Below are positions 37,866 through 49,653 of a stretch of DNA of 64,000 bases, one piece after another. Origin of the DNA: Paramacrobiotus metropolitanus (lineage: Eukaryota; Tardigrada; Eutardigrada; Parachela; Macrobiotidae); assembly GCF_019649055.1 (NCBI RefSeq), contig NW_026570257.1, forward strand, positions 496,001 to 560,000, written 5' to 3'. The position numbers and the translations under genes were made by a program. Positions within the stretch are counted from its first letter, which is position 1; every line of letters begins with the position of its first letter. A model generated the notes under the pieces. That model saw only the letters and a program-made list of their open reading frames with translations. It was not told the origin of the DNA and ran no database searches.

Positions 37866-40157
37866 CCTATTTTCTAACATACTCATGACTGGAAATGCTT
37901 GCGTGTGCTGTTTCAGGTTTCTTGCTGCTATTCACCCGAATAATAATTTTCAAAAACTCCGGAAATGGCAATTTTATGCGTAATATGGATGAATAGTTTT
38001 TACAAACTTAGAGTTTCAAAGTCATACGGAAAACTCCGTCTTTCTGTTTTAAAAATCTCCTGTTTTGTTACCACTTTGTGTGCTTTTCCTATGGCGGCAA
38101 CGTTTTAAAAAACTTCGTTTTTTGGTTTTGAAAATGTATGTTTTTCGATGTATTTTTGAGTTTCTGCGTAACATTTTTAGAGTTTTTCAATCAAAATACA
38201 AAACTCCTTGCACTTGTTCTGAAAACTTGCGAAAATTGGTAAGAACGTGTGTAACCATATAAACATGTCACCGTGAAGTATAGTACAAAACATATCTCTT
38301 TGTTTGCCGTGACAGTACAATAACTATCTAACTCTTTTCAGTTAGTTTTACAATACATTATTACAGAAGTGTTTCAATAATTATACAGTATATATAAATT
38401 ATATTCTGCGCTATCGGCCTGTGGACAATCTGCGTCCCGACGGTGTGGTGTTAACGCGGCGTATGTGTAAGTACAAGTATATCTTCTCTTAGCGCTTCTT
38501 TAGAAAAGTTACTGTGACCAATCACCAATTACGTCACCACTCCAGCTGTCACTGGTAAACTGATGTGTATGTACTCGGTGAGAGTTGATACACGGCTTCG
38601 CTACACTTTTCGCAACTTTAGAAAATGGCTGATATTATATTATAGTATGCCGGCTACTGCAGTACAATGAACGCAGAAATGCAATTGACGGATAAAGTCA
38701 TACTTGTGCACCCAGATAAGTACGACACTTTTGTGTTTTTGTCCGAAAACCTTCAACCAGGCCAACGGTGTCGGAAGTTGCTATTTTGATATTAAATACG
38801 TATGGCGCCAGCGTGCTGCACACATGGATATACGCATGAGTCTTCAGCAACTCGATCGTTCTGTACTTCAGGCAGTGACCCGGTACACCATCTGATCAAA
38901 TTCGTGAACACGAACCAAAACCTTCACTTGCGCGTACTTTCAAACACGGTTTTAGTACTTTAGTGGTAATTAGTACTGTATCTGCGGTATCAATTGCGAT
39001 TACTTACGGTACAAGTATGCTACGCACTCGGTATACACAGACACAACTCGATGCTTGTGTATTTATGGTAAGTAACCCGGCCAACACGGTGTTGATTGTT
39101 TTTCTTTAAAGTGTAATTGATTACAGTGTTATGCACAATTGCACATAAAAACAAATTTGTCAACATGCAAAAAAAATTTTACTTTTGCGCATTTCCTAGC
39201 ACTTGCTTTAGTACGTCATCATAAATTTGATCAAAATATCAAATTTAAAGTTAAAAAATTTTTGCTTTGTGTTATGACATTTTGTTAGCACATAATTCGT
39301 ATACGTAGGGCTAAAAACCGTTTGTTTGCGCGGCATCAAAAGGGTTGCATTTGAGCGTATATAGTCCTAAGTTATATACGTCAAAAAATATAAATTTGAT
39401 TTTAACAAAGAAATACCCAGTGAACACAGGAAGTAACAAACAAATTGTGGGTGTTGCAATATTCAACATCCACCCAAGAGGGTAGTGCAAAACACAGAGC
39501 ATACCGCGGTCGGAGGCATACGCGGTACTTCGACATCCCCAATATTTTACCGAGTTCCGTTGTAAAACTTGATAATTATTTACCCGCAACTTAACTTTCT
39601 CCGAGCCAGTCTTAACAAAAATAATTTTCTGCACTTACATGAACAAATATTAAAACCCCTGGGATATTTATTAGAAAATAGTACACCAAACCAGTAAAAT
39701 ATTGGTTTTTTTTTTAAATTGCAACTGCAGTGTAAAATTGTAGGGGAGTAAATACCTACAAAGTCAGTGCATTGACACCGTTTCAGGCAGCCGGGGTTGT
39801 CCATGCAGCCGCCCGCCGCACAATCGGTCCGTTCAGTTAAGTACTTAATATATTATTGATTTATATAATGAAAGTTATTGCAATACTTGGAATCTCGAAA
39901 TATGCAATAACAAATATATGCACACAAAAAATATACAGATATAAATAAATCGCAAAGGCAATCATACATATACCGATGGTTGAGTATCCGGTGTAAAGCA
40001 CCCGTTCTAATACCCTGTACAAATTAACACAGTCACTGTAGTGGGTGTGCACAGAACAACGCTGACCCAGACGTTGAAGCTCCGTTTAAAAGTTTGCCTG
40101 CTGCTAATGTAATAATAATATTAATTTATTATCCCCCGCTGCTCAGTACGTACTTAG

Positions 40158-40165
40158 CCTGTATG
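40158..40165. repeat. 8-bp target site duplication, left copy
   Basis: CCTGTATG immediately before the element, repeated at 41460-41467 immediately after it. The left arm has a single CCTGTATG at the homologous empty site (its reverse complement near 35413-35420). Confidence 0.9.
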
Positions 40166-41459
40166 CAAAGACTGAAATAGTGTCCATTAATGGACACAGT
40201 GTCCATCATTGAAAATAGTTTGTCCATCATTGCTGCCAAAGGTGTCCATTTTTGTAAAATTCAAATAAATTGTAAAATTTAAATGGGGGTCTATTAATTT
40301 TAAATTAAATTTCTCGGTAATTGGGTTTTCTTTTGTTCTTGCTGTTTGATCAGTTGAAATAATTTGTTTGGTGCATATCTAAGCTCATACTCTCCATACT
40401 CGTAGTACAGATACTGTCAGATCACCTTGTCGCTGTTTGCTAACTTGCCGGTCAAGGCGTATTTCGGCAGCCATCGGTCGGTCGGTCTGTCTTCTAAAGT
40501 ACTAACACATACAGAGTACAGTTTGAGTACTTACCTATTTCTTCTTGCAAATCGCAACTGGTTAGAGTGAAGGTAAGAAGAAAAAAGCGCTGGGAATTGC
40601 GGTTATACCGCGGAACTGCGGTTATTATATATGTGCGGTTGCGGGTAGAAAGATGGGATGGAAATAAGTGATATAACAAATCAGGCGGGTGAATAATTTT
40701 ATCTTGTTCTGTCCAGGAACACGCGAAACAGCACCGTTTAAGCACCTAACCGGTACCTGTACCTCTATCTCTACCTGTACACCCTAACCGGTACATTTTT
40801 TTCGTGCTCCGCGCGATTTTAGAAACAGCATTAAGTCGGCTTAATAAAAGCCGGTAACTGGTTTTGCCCAATCCTCTTTCTTGTACGCGTACAGGTTGGC
40901 TGACTGCTGTCCTCATGCAGTTCCAGACATTTGCGTCCATCATCAAATTCAACACACTGTTAACCTGCACAAATTAGCGGTTAATTTCAAAAGTGAGGTG
41001 AGAAAAAGACCGCAAATGTTTGATGGGCTGAAAGTTGAACTAACTGGGGATTACAGCGTAATTTGTAGCTACTCCTATCTTCTTTTTACCGGCTTCTTTC
41101 CTTATCTCCATCCAGCTCCCAGGCTGGGAGTCCCAGCCTCCTTACACCACAGCTTGCAAAAAAAATATCTCTAGTATTTTTTATCGAATTTCTAGCAATT
41201 TACCCCGTCAATCTGTCCGTTGACTTCGCGCTTCGCGCGATTTGACCCGATCGAATTTAACAGATGTGTATAGAGATTTCGTTTCCCAAACAACTTCTAC
41301 AAAATGTCATCCCGAACAGCCACTTAGAAATTCATCAAAATTTAATTATTTTAATTCGTACAAAAGATCAAGCATTTTAGACTTCGCTCCCTAAAGGGGG
41401 CGCAGCGTCGCCCCCCAGGGGGGGCGTCCATCATTGATTTTCCACTATTTCAGTCCCTG
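40166..41459 (+). mobile_element. Non-autonomous hAT-like DNA transposon, copy 1
   Basis: 1,294 bp with terminal inverted repeats CAAAGACTGAAATAGTG at the left and, read inward from the right, CAGGGACTGAAATAGTG (two mismatches in 17). It has an 8-bp target duplication and subterminal repeats of TGTCCAT at both ends. 8-bp duplications and CARRG termini are typical of the hAT superfamily. The longest internal ORF is under 100 aa and no transposase motif is seen, so it must be mobilised in trans. The strand is arbitrary. Confidence 0.85.
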
Positions 41460-44350
41460 CCTGTATGTACTGTGTCCTGACTATGTCGAACATCTTTCCA
41501 CCGCAACATGCATTTTCTCTCCCGCCCCATGCACTTGCTTACAGAAGTTATAAATCGTATTCTTATGTTTTTCTGGGCTGCTCGGGTTTCTTCTGAATTC
41601 CTGAGTTTAGCAAGTACATACTATTCGTGCTTTGGGATCTATATGACAGACCCGATTTTATGGAAATGATTTGCTTGATCGCGCTAATGCACGTTAGAAG
41701 GAAACGACAAGCCAAGCACAAATGACTATTAAAAATAATTATTCCAAAGATGTGTTGCTTCCGTTTGCTTGCAAATCGTCATAGTTGCAACACTTACTAA
41801 ACCCTTACATGTGTTCAATACTTGATAATTACTATGAAACACTGCGCATCGATAAATCGAAACACGGACTGCGAACATACTGTGCATTAGTGCAGAAGTT
41901 GCAGTTTACGTTGATCGCTAACGTTTAACATGAATTTTTACTTGGTATTGTGCTTGTTCTTATTGTTTTAAGTTGGATCTTATTATCACTTATATTGATG
42001 CTGTTTTGGTTCGAGTTTTGTTATTGGAACAGGGTATGTATTCTTATAGCGCCATGGCTGATGATTGACCACTGGTCGTGGTCAAATGAATATGCTGGCC
42101 CCAGTCATGCAGTCTGTGTAATAATAAAGTACTTACTAGTCCCCGGCGGCTCCACTGATTTGCGTTTTAAGCGAAAAATTTTGAAAATATCAAGAAAAAT
42201 GTATTTAAAAACTACTTTAACGGTGCCAATTTGGGAGGAAGTTAACGTAGTTTTATGTAGTATTGTCACTGAATAAAATCTTACAAATTTCTGATGAGAA
42301 AAACTCCATGTTTTAACGTTGTATTCTATGTATTGGGTATGCAATTTTGCAAATCAAAAACTTCCATACTGTACACGGTAAAATGTCTATTTGTTTTGGA
42401 AATTATGGTGTCCAAAAACTGTAATATATTTTATGAGAAAAAAGGTGTACGTATTTGAGAATGGAATTGTACAAAATCTTCACAACTCATACGCGTAACC
42501 TGAACATGAGAATGAGCGGCAGCATTGTGCTGTGCAGATTAATGGAAATGGAATCAATGTGTAGAATTCTACATATCACAAAATATAATATTTATTGCCG
42601 CTCCTTTGTGGTTGAAGTACAGTATCTGTAGTTAATTGATTATATTAATTACCAATAAACTGCTGCTGTGTGAAGCAACTAGTTGGTGTACAGCCGCATG
42701 TCACCGGCAGCTGTAAGAAACCAGGACATGTTGCTCAGCTTGCAAAAATTCCAAGCGCCGAACATATCAGTTTTTGGATAACGGATACTTTTTTATCTTT
42801 TAGTGACTGAGACTGGGGGTATTTGGCTCCCGCTATGGGTGACCTGTTGCATTTCATGGGCCGTCGAATTCGAGACTTAACTGAAAAAGTGCGTTCTACT
42901 GCTTTCGATTTTGGTTTGTTTTTGATTGATAAAAAATTAACTTTCTGGTAGTGTACAAGCGCATGCAATCGTTATCTTGGCGGCTATTACCCATTAAAAT
43001 ATTACTAATAAATGTTCGTAAATATGCAAACACCTTATGTTTAAAGACAGTTTCCATCCTAGTGGATACGTGCGTCACGGTAAATGTACAACTGAAATGC
43101 TTGTGCCGTACAGTATATACACGGTGTTGTTTTTCTATGTACATCTATTACAGATTTTCATAGGTATAAGTATAACTTATCTGTAGTCTCAATCAGAAAA
43201 ATAAGCTGCTTCTGCCTAAAAGTTTGATGTCTGAGCAGACAGGCCTAGGCAGCCTTGTCGCTACTGGCCGCTATCTGATTGCAATCAACCAGCTTCCTGT
43301 CTGCGTCGCTGGCCATCTGAGTAAACAGTACAGTATTCGTACAATATATCTTTTCTTTGCGAGTAGCGGAAGTACAGTATATACAGTACATGGCTACTCT
43401 GCCTGGGCGTTGTCATGAGGTTCGGGTCCGGTTCTGTGCGGCGTCAGGGGCTGCGGTGCGCCGTGGGCTGGGTCCGGTGTGGTCCAGTGCGGTGAAGGTA
43501 AAAGTATTGCTTTTTTCTAGCCGTTTCATGGTGTCGACGTGTGGAATTCCACATTTCACATTGAAAAAGGTTAAATACCGCTCTTTTAGTTGAAGCATGT
43601 GTCTGTATGTCATTATAATCGTATTAATTTGTAATATGTGTTTTACATTATACACGGTAATTGTAGAGATCTATGTATATATCTGTTCCTTGGTGCAGTG
43701 GAGTTGTAACAAGTACTATTCATTGTAGGTAACCACATCACTTCACCGGTCTGAACCACTTCGGTACCTGAGCAGCAGCCTGTGTAGTTGCGCTTTACGT
43801 GCTATTTCGGGAAGGAATATATGCGTGGAATTTGACATATTTCATAAGAAAATATTATGTTCCTCTATTTCGTGGTTGGAGCTTGGTTTTGTACGTCATT
43901 ATTTTATAATACATACTAATAATATCCGTTAATCAATATGTGAACAACGTATGCTTCAAGACGATGGCGCGCGGCTACCCGGTGGATGTGCAACTACGTC
44001 ACGCATGTACGTTAATTTTGTTTGTGCCGACCAGTATGTACTTCTGGTATTCAATGCTCATAGGCACAAGTAAAGTTATCTATAAAGTTAATCACCTCAT
44101 AAGTTAATTTTATTCCAACCTTTGATGACTGTACAGACAGGCTGCACGCTCACAGGTTATGACAGATGCTGACTCATTTTGTCACACCTAGTATTGAATT
44201 TCGTTAGGTACAAGTAAACTTATCTGTAGTTTTAATCAGAAAAATAAGTTACTTCTGCCCCAAAGTTCGATGACTGAACAGACAAGATGCATGCTTGCAG
44301 CCGAATGCTATCTAATTTTAATCAGAAAGCAGGCTGCTGTAGACTGTATG

Positions 44351-45645
44351 CAAAGACTGAAATAGTGTCCATTAATGGACACAGTGTCCATCATTGAAAA
44401 TAGTTTGTCCATCATTGCTGCCAAAGGTGTCCATTTTTGTAAAATTCAAATAAATTGTAAAATTTAAATGGGGGTCTATTAATTTTAAATTAAATTTCTC
44501 GGTAATTGGGTTTTCTTTGTTCTTGCTGTTTGATCAGTTGAAATAATTTGTTTGGTGCATATCTAAGCTCATACTCTCCATACTCGTAGTACAGATACTG
44601 TCAGATCACCTTGTCGCTGTTTGCTAACTTGCCGGTCAAGGCGTATTTCGGCAGCCATCGGTCGGTCGGTCTGTCTTCTAAAGTACTAACACATACAGAG
44701 TACAGTCTGAGTACTTACCTATTTCTTCTTGCAAATCGCAACTGGTTAGAGTGAAGGTAAGAAGAAAAAAGCGCTGGGAATTGCGGTTATACCGCGGAAC
44801 TGCGGTTATTATATATGTGCGGTTGCGGGTAGAAAGATGGGATGGAAATAAGTGATATAACAAATCAGGCGGGTGAATAATTTTATCTTGTTCTGTCCAG
44901 GAACACGCGAAACAGCACCGTTTAAGCACCTAACCGGTACCTGTACCTCTATCTCTACCTGTACACCCTAACCGGTACATTTTTTTCGTGCTCCGCGCGA
45001 TTTTAGAAACAGCATTAAGTCGGCTTAATAAAGCCGGTAACTGGTTTTGCCCAATCCTCTTTCTTGTACGCGTACAGGTTATTGACTGCTGTCCTCATGC
45101 AGTTCCAGACATTTGCGTCCATCATCAAATTCAACACACTGTTAACCTGCACAAATTAGCGGTTAATTTCAAAAGTGAGGTGAGAAAAAGACCGCAAATG
45201 TTTGATGGGCTGAAAGTTGAACTAACTGGGGATTACAGCGTAATTTGTAGCTACTCCTATCTTCTTTTTACCGGCTTCTTTCCTTATCTCCATCCAGCTC
45301 CCAGGCTGGGAGTCCCAGCCTCCTTACACCACAGCTTGCAAAAAAAATATCTCTAGTATTTTTTATCGAATTTCTAGCAATTTACCCCGTCAATCTGTCC
45401 GTTGGCTTCGCGCTTCGCGCGATTTGACCCGATCGAATTTAACAGATGTGTATAGAGATTTCGTTTCCCAAACAACTTCTACAAAATGTCATCCCGAACA
45501 GCCACTTAGAAATTCATCAAAATTTAATTATTTTAATTCGTACAAAAGATCAAGCATTTTCAGACTTCGCCCCCTAAAGGGGGGGGCGCAAAGCGTCCCC
45601 CCCAGGGGGGCGTCCATCATTGATTTTCCACTATTTCAGTCCCTG
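44351..45645 (+). mobile_element. Non-autonomous hAT-like DNA transposon, copy 2
   Basis: 1,295-bp copy within the second tandem unit, with the same termini. Its left flank is ACTGTATG rather than CCTGTATG, so it was copied with the segmental duplication and did not insert independently. Confidence 0.85.
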
Positions 45646-47328
45646 CCTGTATGTACTGTGTCCTGACTATGTCGAACATCTTTCCACCGCAACATGCATT
45701 TTCTCTCCCGCCCCATGCACTTGCTTACAGAAGTTATAAATCGTATTCTTATGTTTTTCTGGGCTGCTCGGGTTTCTTCTGAATTCCTGAGTTTAGCAAG
45801 TACATACTATTCGTGCTTTGGGATCTATATGACAGACCCGATTTTATGGAAATGATTTGCTTGATCGCGCTAATGCACGTTAGAAGGAAACGACAAGCCA
45901 AGCACAAATGACTATTAAAAATAATTATTCCAAAGATGTGTTGCTTCCGTTTGCTTGCAAATCGTCATAGTTGCAACACTTACTAAACCCTTACATGTGT
46001 TCAATACTTGATAATTACTATGAAACACTGCGCATCGATAAATCGAAACACGGATGAGGAACATACTGTGCATTAGTGCAGAAGTTGCAGTTTACGTTGA
46101 TCGCTAACGTTTAACATGAATTTTTACTTGGTATTGTGCTTGTTCTTATTGTTTTAAGTTGGATCTTATTATCACTTATATTGATGCTGTTTTGGTTCGA
46201 GTTTTGTTATTGGAACAGGGTATGTATTCTTATAGCGCCATGGCTGATGATTGACCACTGGCCGTGGTCAAATGAATATGCTGGTCCCAGCCATGCAGTC
46301 TGTGTAATAATAAAGTACTTACTAGTCCCCGGCGGCTCCACTGATTTGCGTTTTAAGCGAAAAATTTTGAAAATGTCAAGAAAAATGTATTTAAAAACTA
46401 CTTTAATGGTGCTAATTTGGGAGGAACTTAACGTAGTTTAATGTAGTATTGTCACGAATAAAATCTTTCAAATTTCTGATGAGAAAAACTCCATGTTTTA
46501 ACGTTGCGTATGTAGTTTTGCAAATCAAAAACTTCCATACCGTATACGGTAAAATGTCCATTTGTTTTGGAAATTATGGTGTCCAAAACTGTAATATATT
46601 TTATGAGAAAAAAGTGTACGTATTTGAGAATGGAATTGTACAAAATCTTCACAACTCATACGCGTAACCTGAACATGAGACTGAGCGGCAGCATTGTGCT
46701 ATGCAGATTAATGGAAATGGAATCAATGTGTAGAATTCTACATATCACAAAATATAATATTTATTGCCGCTCCTTTGTGGTTGAAGCACAGTATCTGTAG
46801 TTAATTGATTATATTAATTACCAATAAACTGCTGCTGTGTGAAGCAACTAGTTGGTGTACAGCCGCATGTCACCGGCAGCTGTAAGAAACCAGGACATGT
46901 TGCTCAGCTTGCAAAAATTCCAAGCGCCGAACATATCAGTTTTTGGATAACGGATACTTTTTTATCTTTTAGTGACTGAGACTGGGGGTATTTGGCTCCC
47001 GCTATGGGTGACCTGTTGCATTTCATGGGCCGTCGAATTCGAGACTTAACTGAAAAAGTGCGTTCTACTGCTTTCGATTTTGGTTTGTTTTTGATTGATA
47101 AAAAATTAACTTTCTGGTAGTGTACAAGCGCATGCAATCGTTATCTTGGCGGCTATTACCCATTAAAATATTACTAATAAATGTTCGTAAATATGCAAAC
47201 ACCTTATGTTTAAAGACAGTTTCCATCCTAGTGGATACGTGCGTCACGGTAAATGTACAACTGAAATGCTTGTGCCGTACAGTATATACACGGTGTTGTT
47301 TTTTCTATGTACATCTATTACAGATTTT

Positions 47329-47560
47329 CATAGGTATAAGTATAACTTATCTGTAGTCTCAATCAGAAAAATAAGCTGCTTCTGCCTAAAAGTTTGATGT
47401 CTGAGCAGACAGGCCTAGGCAGCCTTGTCGCTACTGGCCGCTATCTGATTGCAATCAACCAGCTTCCTGTCTGCGTCGCTGGCCATCTGAGTAAACAGTA
47501 CAGTATTCGTACAATATATCTTTCTTTGCGAGTAGCGGAAGTACAGTATATACAGTACAT
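47329..47560 (+). repeat. Diverged module V1-W1 ending at an ATG
   Basis: V begins CATAGGTATAAGTATAACTT and runs through AATCAGAAAAATAAG and GATG.CTGA.CAGACA. W begins CTATCTGATT and ends in GTACAGTATATACAGTAC followed by ATGGCT. The same V-W module, strongly diverged, recurs at 48376-48595; V alone at 48231; W alone at 48725-48844. All have mirror copies in the left arm, and V1-W1 is also present near 43145-43392 in tandem unit 1. Confidence 0.7.
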
Positions 47561-48375
47561 GGCTACTCTGCCTGGGCGTTGTCATGAGGTTCGGGTCCGG
47601 TTCTGTGCGGCGTCAGGGGCTGCGGTGCGCCGTGGGGCTGGGTCCGGTGTGGTCCAGTGCGGTGAAGGTAAAAGTATTGCTTTTTTCTAGCCGTTTCATG
47701 GTGTCGACGTGTGGAATTCCACATTTCACATTGAAAAGGTTAAATACCGCTCTTTTAGTTGAAGCATGTGTCTGTATGTCATTATAATCGTATTAATTTG
47801 TAATATGTGTTTTACATTATACACGGTAATTGTAGAGATCTATGTATATATCTGTTCCTTGGTGCAGTGGAGTTGTAACAAGTACTATTCATTGTAGGTA
47901 ACCACATCACTTCACCGGTCTGAACCACTTCGGTACCTGAGCAGCAGCCTGTGTAGTTGCGCTTTACGTGCTATTTCGGGAAGGAATATATGCGTGGAAT
48001 TTGACATATTTCATAAGAAAATATTATGTTCCTCTATTTCGTGGTTGGAGCTTGGTTTTTGTACGTCATTATTTTATAATACATACTAATAATATCCGTT
48101 AATCAATATGTGAACAACGTATGCTTCAAGACGATGGCGCGCGGCTGTTCCCGGTGGATGTGCAACTACGTCACGCATGTACGTTAATTTTGTTTGTGCC
48201 GACCAGTATGTACTTCTGGTATTCAATGCTCATAGGCACAAGTAAAGTTATCTATAAAGTTAATCACCTCATAAGTTAATTTTATTCCAACCTTTGATGA
48301 CTGTACAGACAGGCTGCACGCTCACAGGTTATGACAGATGCTGACTCATTTTGTCACACCTAGTATTGAATTTCG

Positions 48376-48595
48376 TTAGGTACAAGTAAACTTATCTGTA
48401 GTTTTAATCAGAAAAATAAGTTACTTCTGCCCCAAAGTTCGATGACTGAACAGACAAGATGCATGCTTGCAGCCGAATGCTATCTAATTTTAATCAGAAA
48501 GCAGGCTGCTGCCGGGTCCTGACCATACGAGTGCAAAGTATAGAACTCGTACATTTGTTTGTGCGTAGTAGCAGTAAAATACATACAGTACATGG
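48376..48595 (+). repeat. Diverged module V3-W2 ending at an ATG
   Basis: Same architecture as 47329-47560: TTAGGTACAAGTAAACTTAT, CAGAAAAATAAGTTACTTCTG, then the W half, which ends TACATACAGTACATGGCT. An open frame of about 80 codons (MAGLSTLSERWWAVLGAG...) follows through the GC-rich minisatellite. Confidence 0.7.
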
Positions 48596-48631
48596 CTGGT
48601 TTGTCTACCCTATCTGAACGTTGGTGGGCGG

Positions 48632-48692
48632 TGCTTGGAGCCGGTGCGGTGCGGTGCTTGGAGCCGGTGCGGTGCGGTGCACTTTTGGCACT
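48632..48692. repeat. GC-rich minisatellite, right arm
   Basis: Mirror of 32371-32423: tandem copies of CTTGGAGCCGGTGCGGTG. Confidence 0.75.
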
Positions 48693-48724
48693 TTCAGAGA
48701 AAAGTCACATCACCACGCGCTGCC

Positions 48725-48844
48725 GGATTCTTTCTGATTTTATTCAGAAAGCATGCTGTTTACGCGCTCTATCTATACGAGTGCAAGGTACAGTACTCGT
48801 ACAGTTTATATTGTTTCTTAGTAGTGGCAGTATAATACATTAAA
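48725..48844 (+). repeat. W3 module directly before the truncated BIR copy
   Basis: TTCTGATTTTATTCAGAAAG, then TACGAGTGCAAGGTACAGTA, ending GTATAATACATTAAA before ATGAGC. The ATG is the first codon of the truncated BIR copy. This shows that the repeated module can sit as a leader before a short reading frame. Confidence 0.65.
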
Positions 48845-48955
48845 ATGAGCAACTGGGCGCCGGAAGATCCTTTCGATGACCATCAGAAATTTAACCGAAA
48901 TCGTATTTCTTTCAAAGACTGTACTGATACTCCTGCGTATGTTCATGCGGCCTGA
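48845..48955 (+). pseudogene. Truncated BIR copy, right arm
   Basis: Mirror of 32096-32206, with the same Cys-to-Arg change. It is fused downstream to a W module. Confidence 0.8.
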
Positions 48956-49227
48956 ACTGTTTTTGTAATAATTGTTACTGAAGACGAAATAAAAGAGGGT
49001 GGGGAAAAAATGAAACAAAAGAAAGGGGGGAAAGCCGATGATTTGAATTTCCCCAGATCTAAAGAATTTAAATGGAGCGATCCAAAACAGTATTCCCGTT
49101 GCGCTGGAGTAAAAGTTAATTCCGAAAGGTCAAAATCCATTTCTGAAAGCGCAGTGCCAAAACAATAACTGTCGATGAATCCAGACAGCAACGATCTTGT
49201 TGAGAATTCGGAATAACTGAAGAAAAC

Positions 49228-49400
49228 TTGGTCATCGTCAGTTTGTATTAGCCATTGTCGAATGAGAGAGGACGAGACAGAATGTGGGTCAGCGTCAGTT
49301 TGGATTAGCTAAGGAACAAAGAATCTGGGTCAGCGCCCTTTTGTATTAACCATTGTTAAATGAGAGAGGACGAGAATGAATGCGGGTCAGCGCCAGTTTG
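49228..49400. repeat. Degenerate tandem repeat upstream of ARH-BIR, right arm
   Basis: Mirror of 31650-31830: repeated GGTCAGCG(T/C)CAGTTTG and ATGAGAGAGGACGAGA segments. Confidence 0.7.
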
Positions 49401-49467
49401 GATTTTGAAAACGACGAGGTCTATCTCAGCTGGTTGGATTAGGAATTTATTCGCAATTCTGAACGCC

Positions 49468-49653
49468 ATGGATCAGTACAAAGGCTGTATATTAGGCGCA
49501 TTGATTGGAGAATGCATCGGAACACCCTTGAGACGCCCCACGTCTTGTCACATGAACTTGGCGCGGGTGCGTAGCAAGGTCTCGACTTACTGGGAAAAAT
49601 TCTTAATAACGCACGCTTACGCCAAGTCTCTACTGGATACTGGCTTTTTTTAA
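49468..49653 (+). CDS. Upstream ORF with the ARH N-terminal helix, right arm
   Basis: The predicted 61-residue product is identical to the left-arm copy (31398-31583), with the same gccATGg start and the same TAA directly abutting the next ATG. Confidence 0.5.
   Translation: MDQYKGCILGALIGECIGTPLRRPTSCHMNLARVRSKVSTYWEKFLITHAYAKSLLDTGFF

Larger units (their letters stand above)
40155..44340. repeat. Tandem duplication, unit 1 (4.19 kb)
   Basis: This segment is repeated head-to-tail at 44341-48500; the two starts of the hAT-like element are 4,185 bp apart. The units differ by scattered substitutions and indels. In the left arm the corresponding sequence is single. Confidence 0.9.
44341..48500. 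repeat. Tandem duplication, unit 2
   Basis: Second copy of the 4.19-kb unit. The junction with unit 1 reads GGCTGCTG then TAGACTGTATG and the element's first base, so the breakpoint lies within about 15 bp of the hAT-like left end. The single right exit continues as CTGCTGCCGGGTCCTG, which matches the left arm. Confidence 0.88.

Noticed and set aside
40494-41174. ORFs of 83 and 97 aa inside the hAT-like element as a possible transposase
   Set aside because: Too short, with no hAT dimerisation or BED-type zinc-finger signature, so the element is called non-autonomous.
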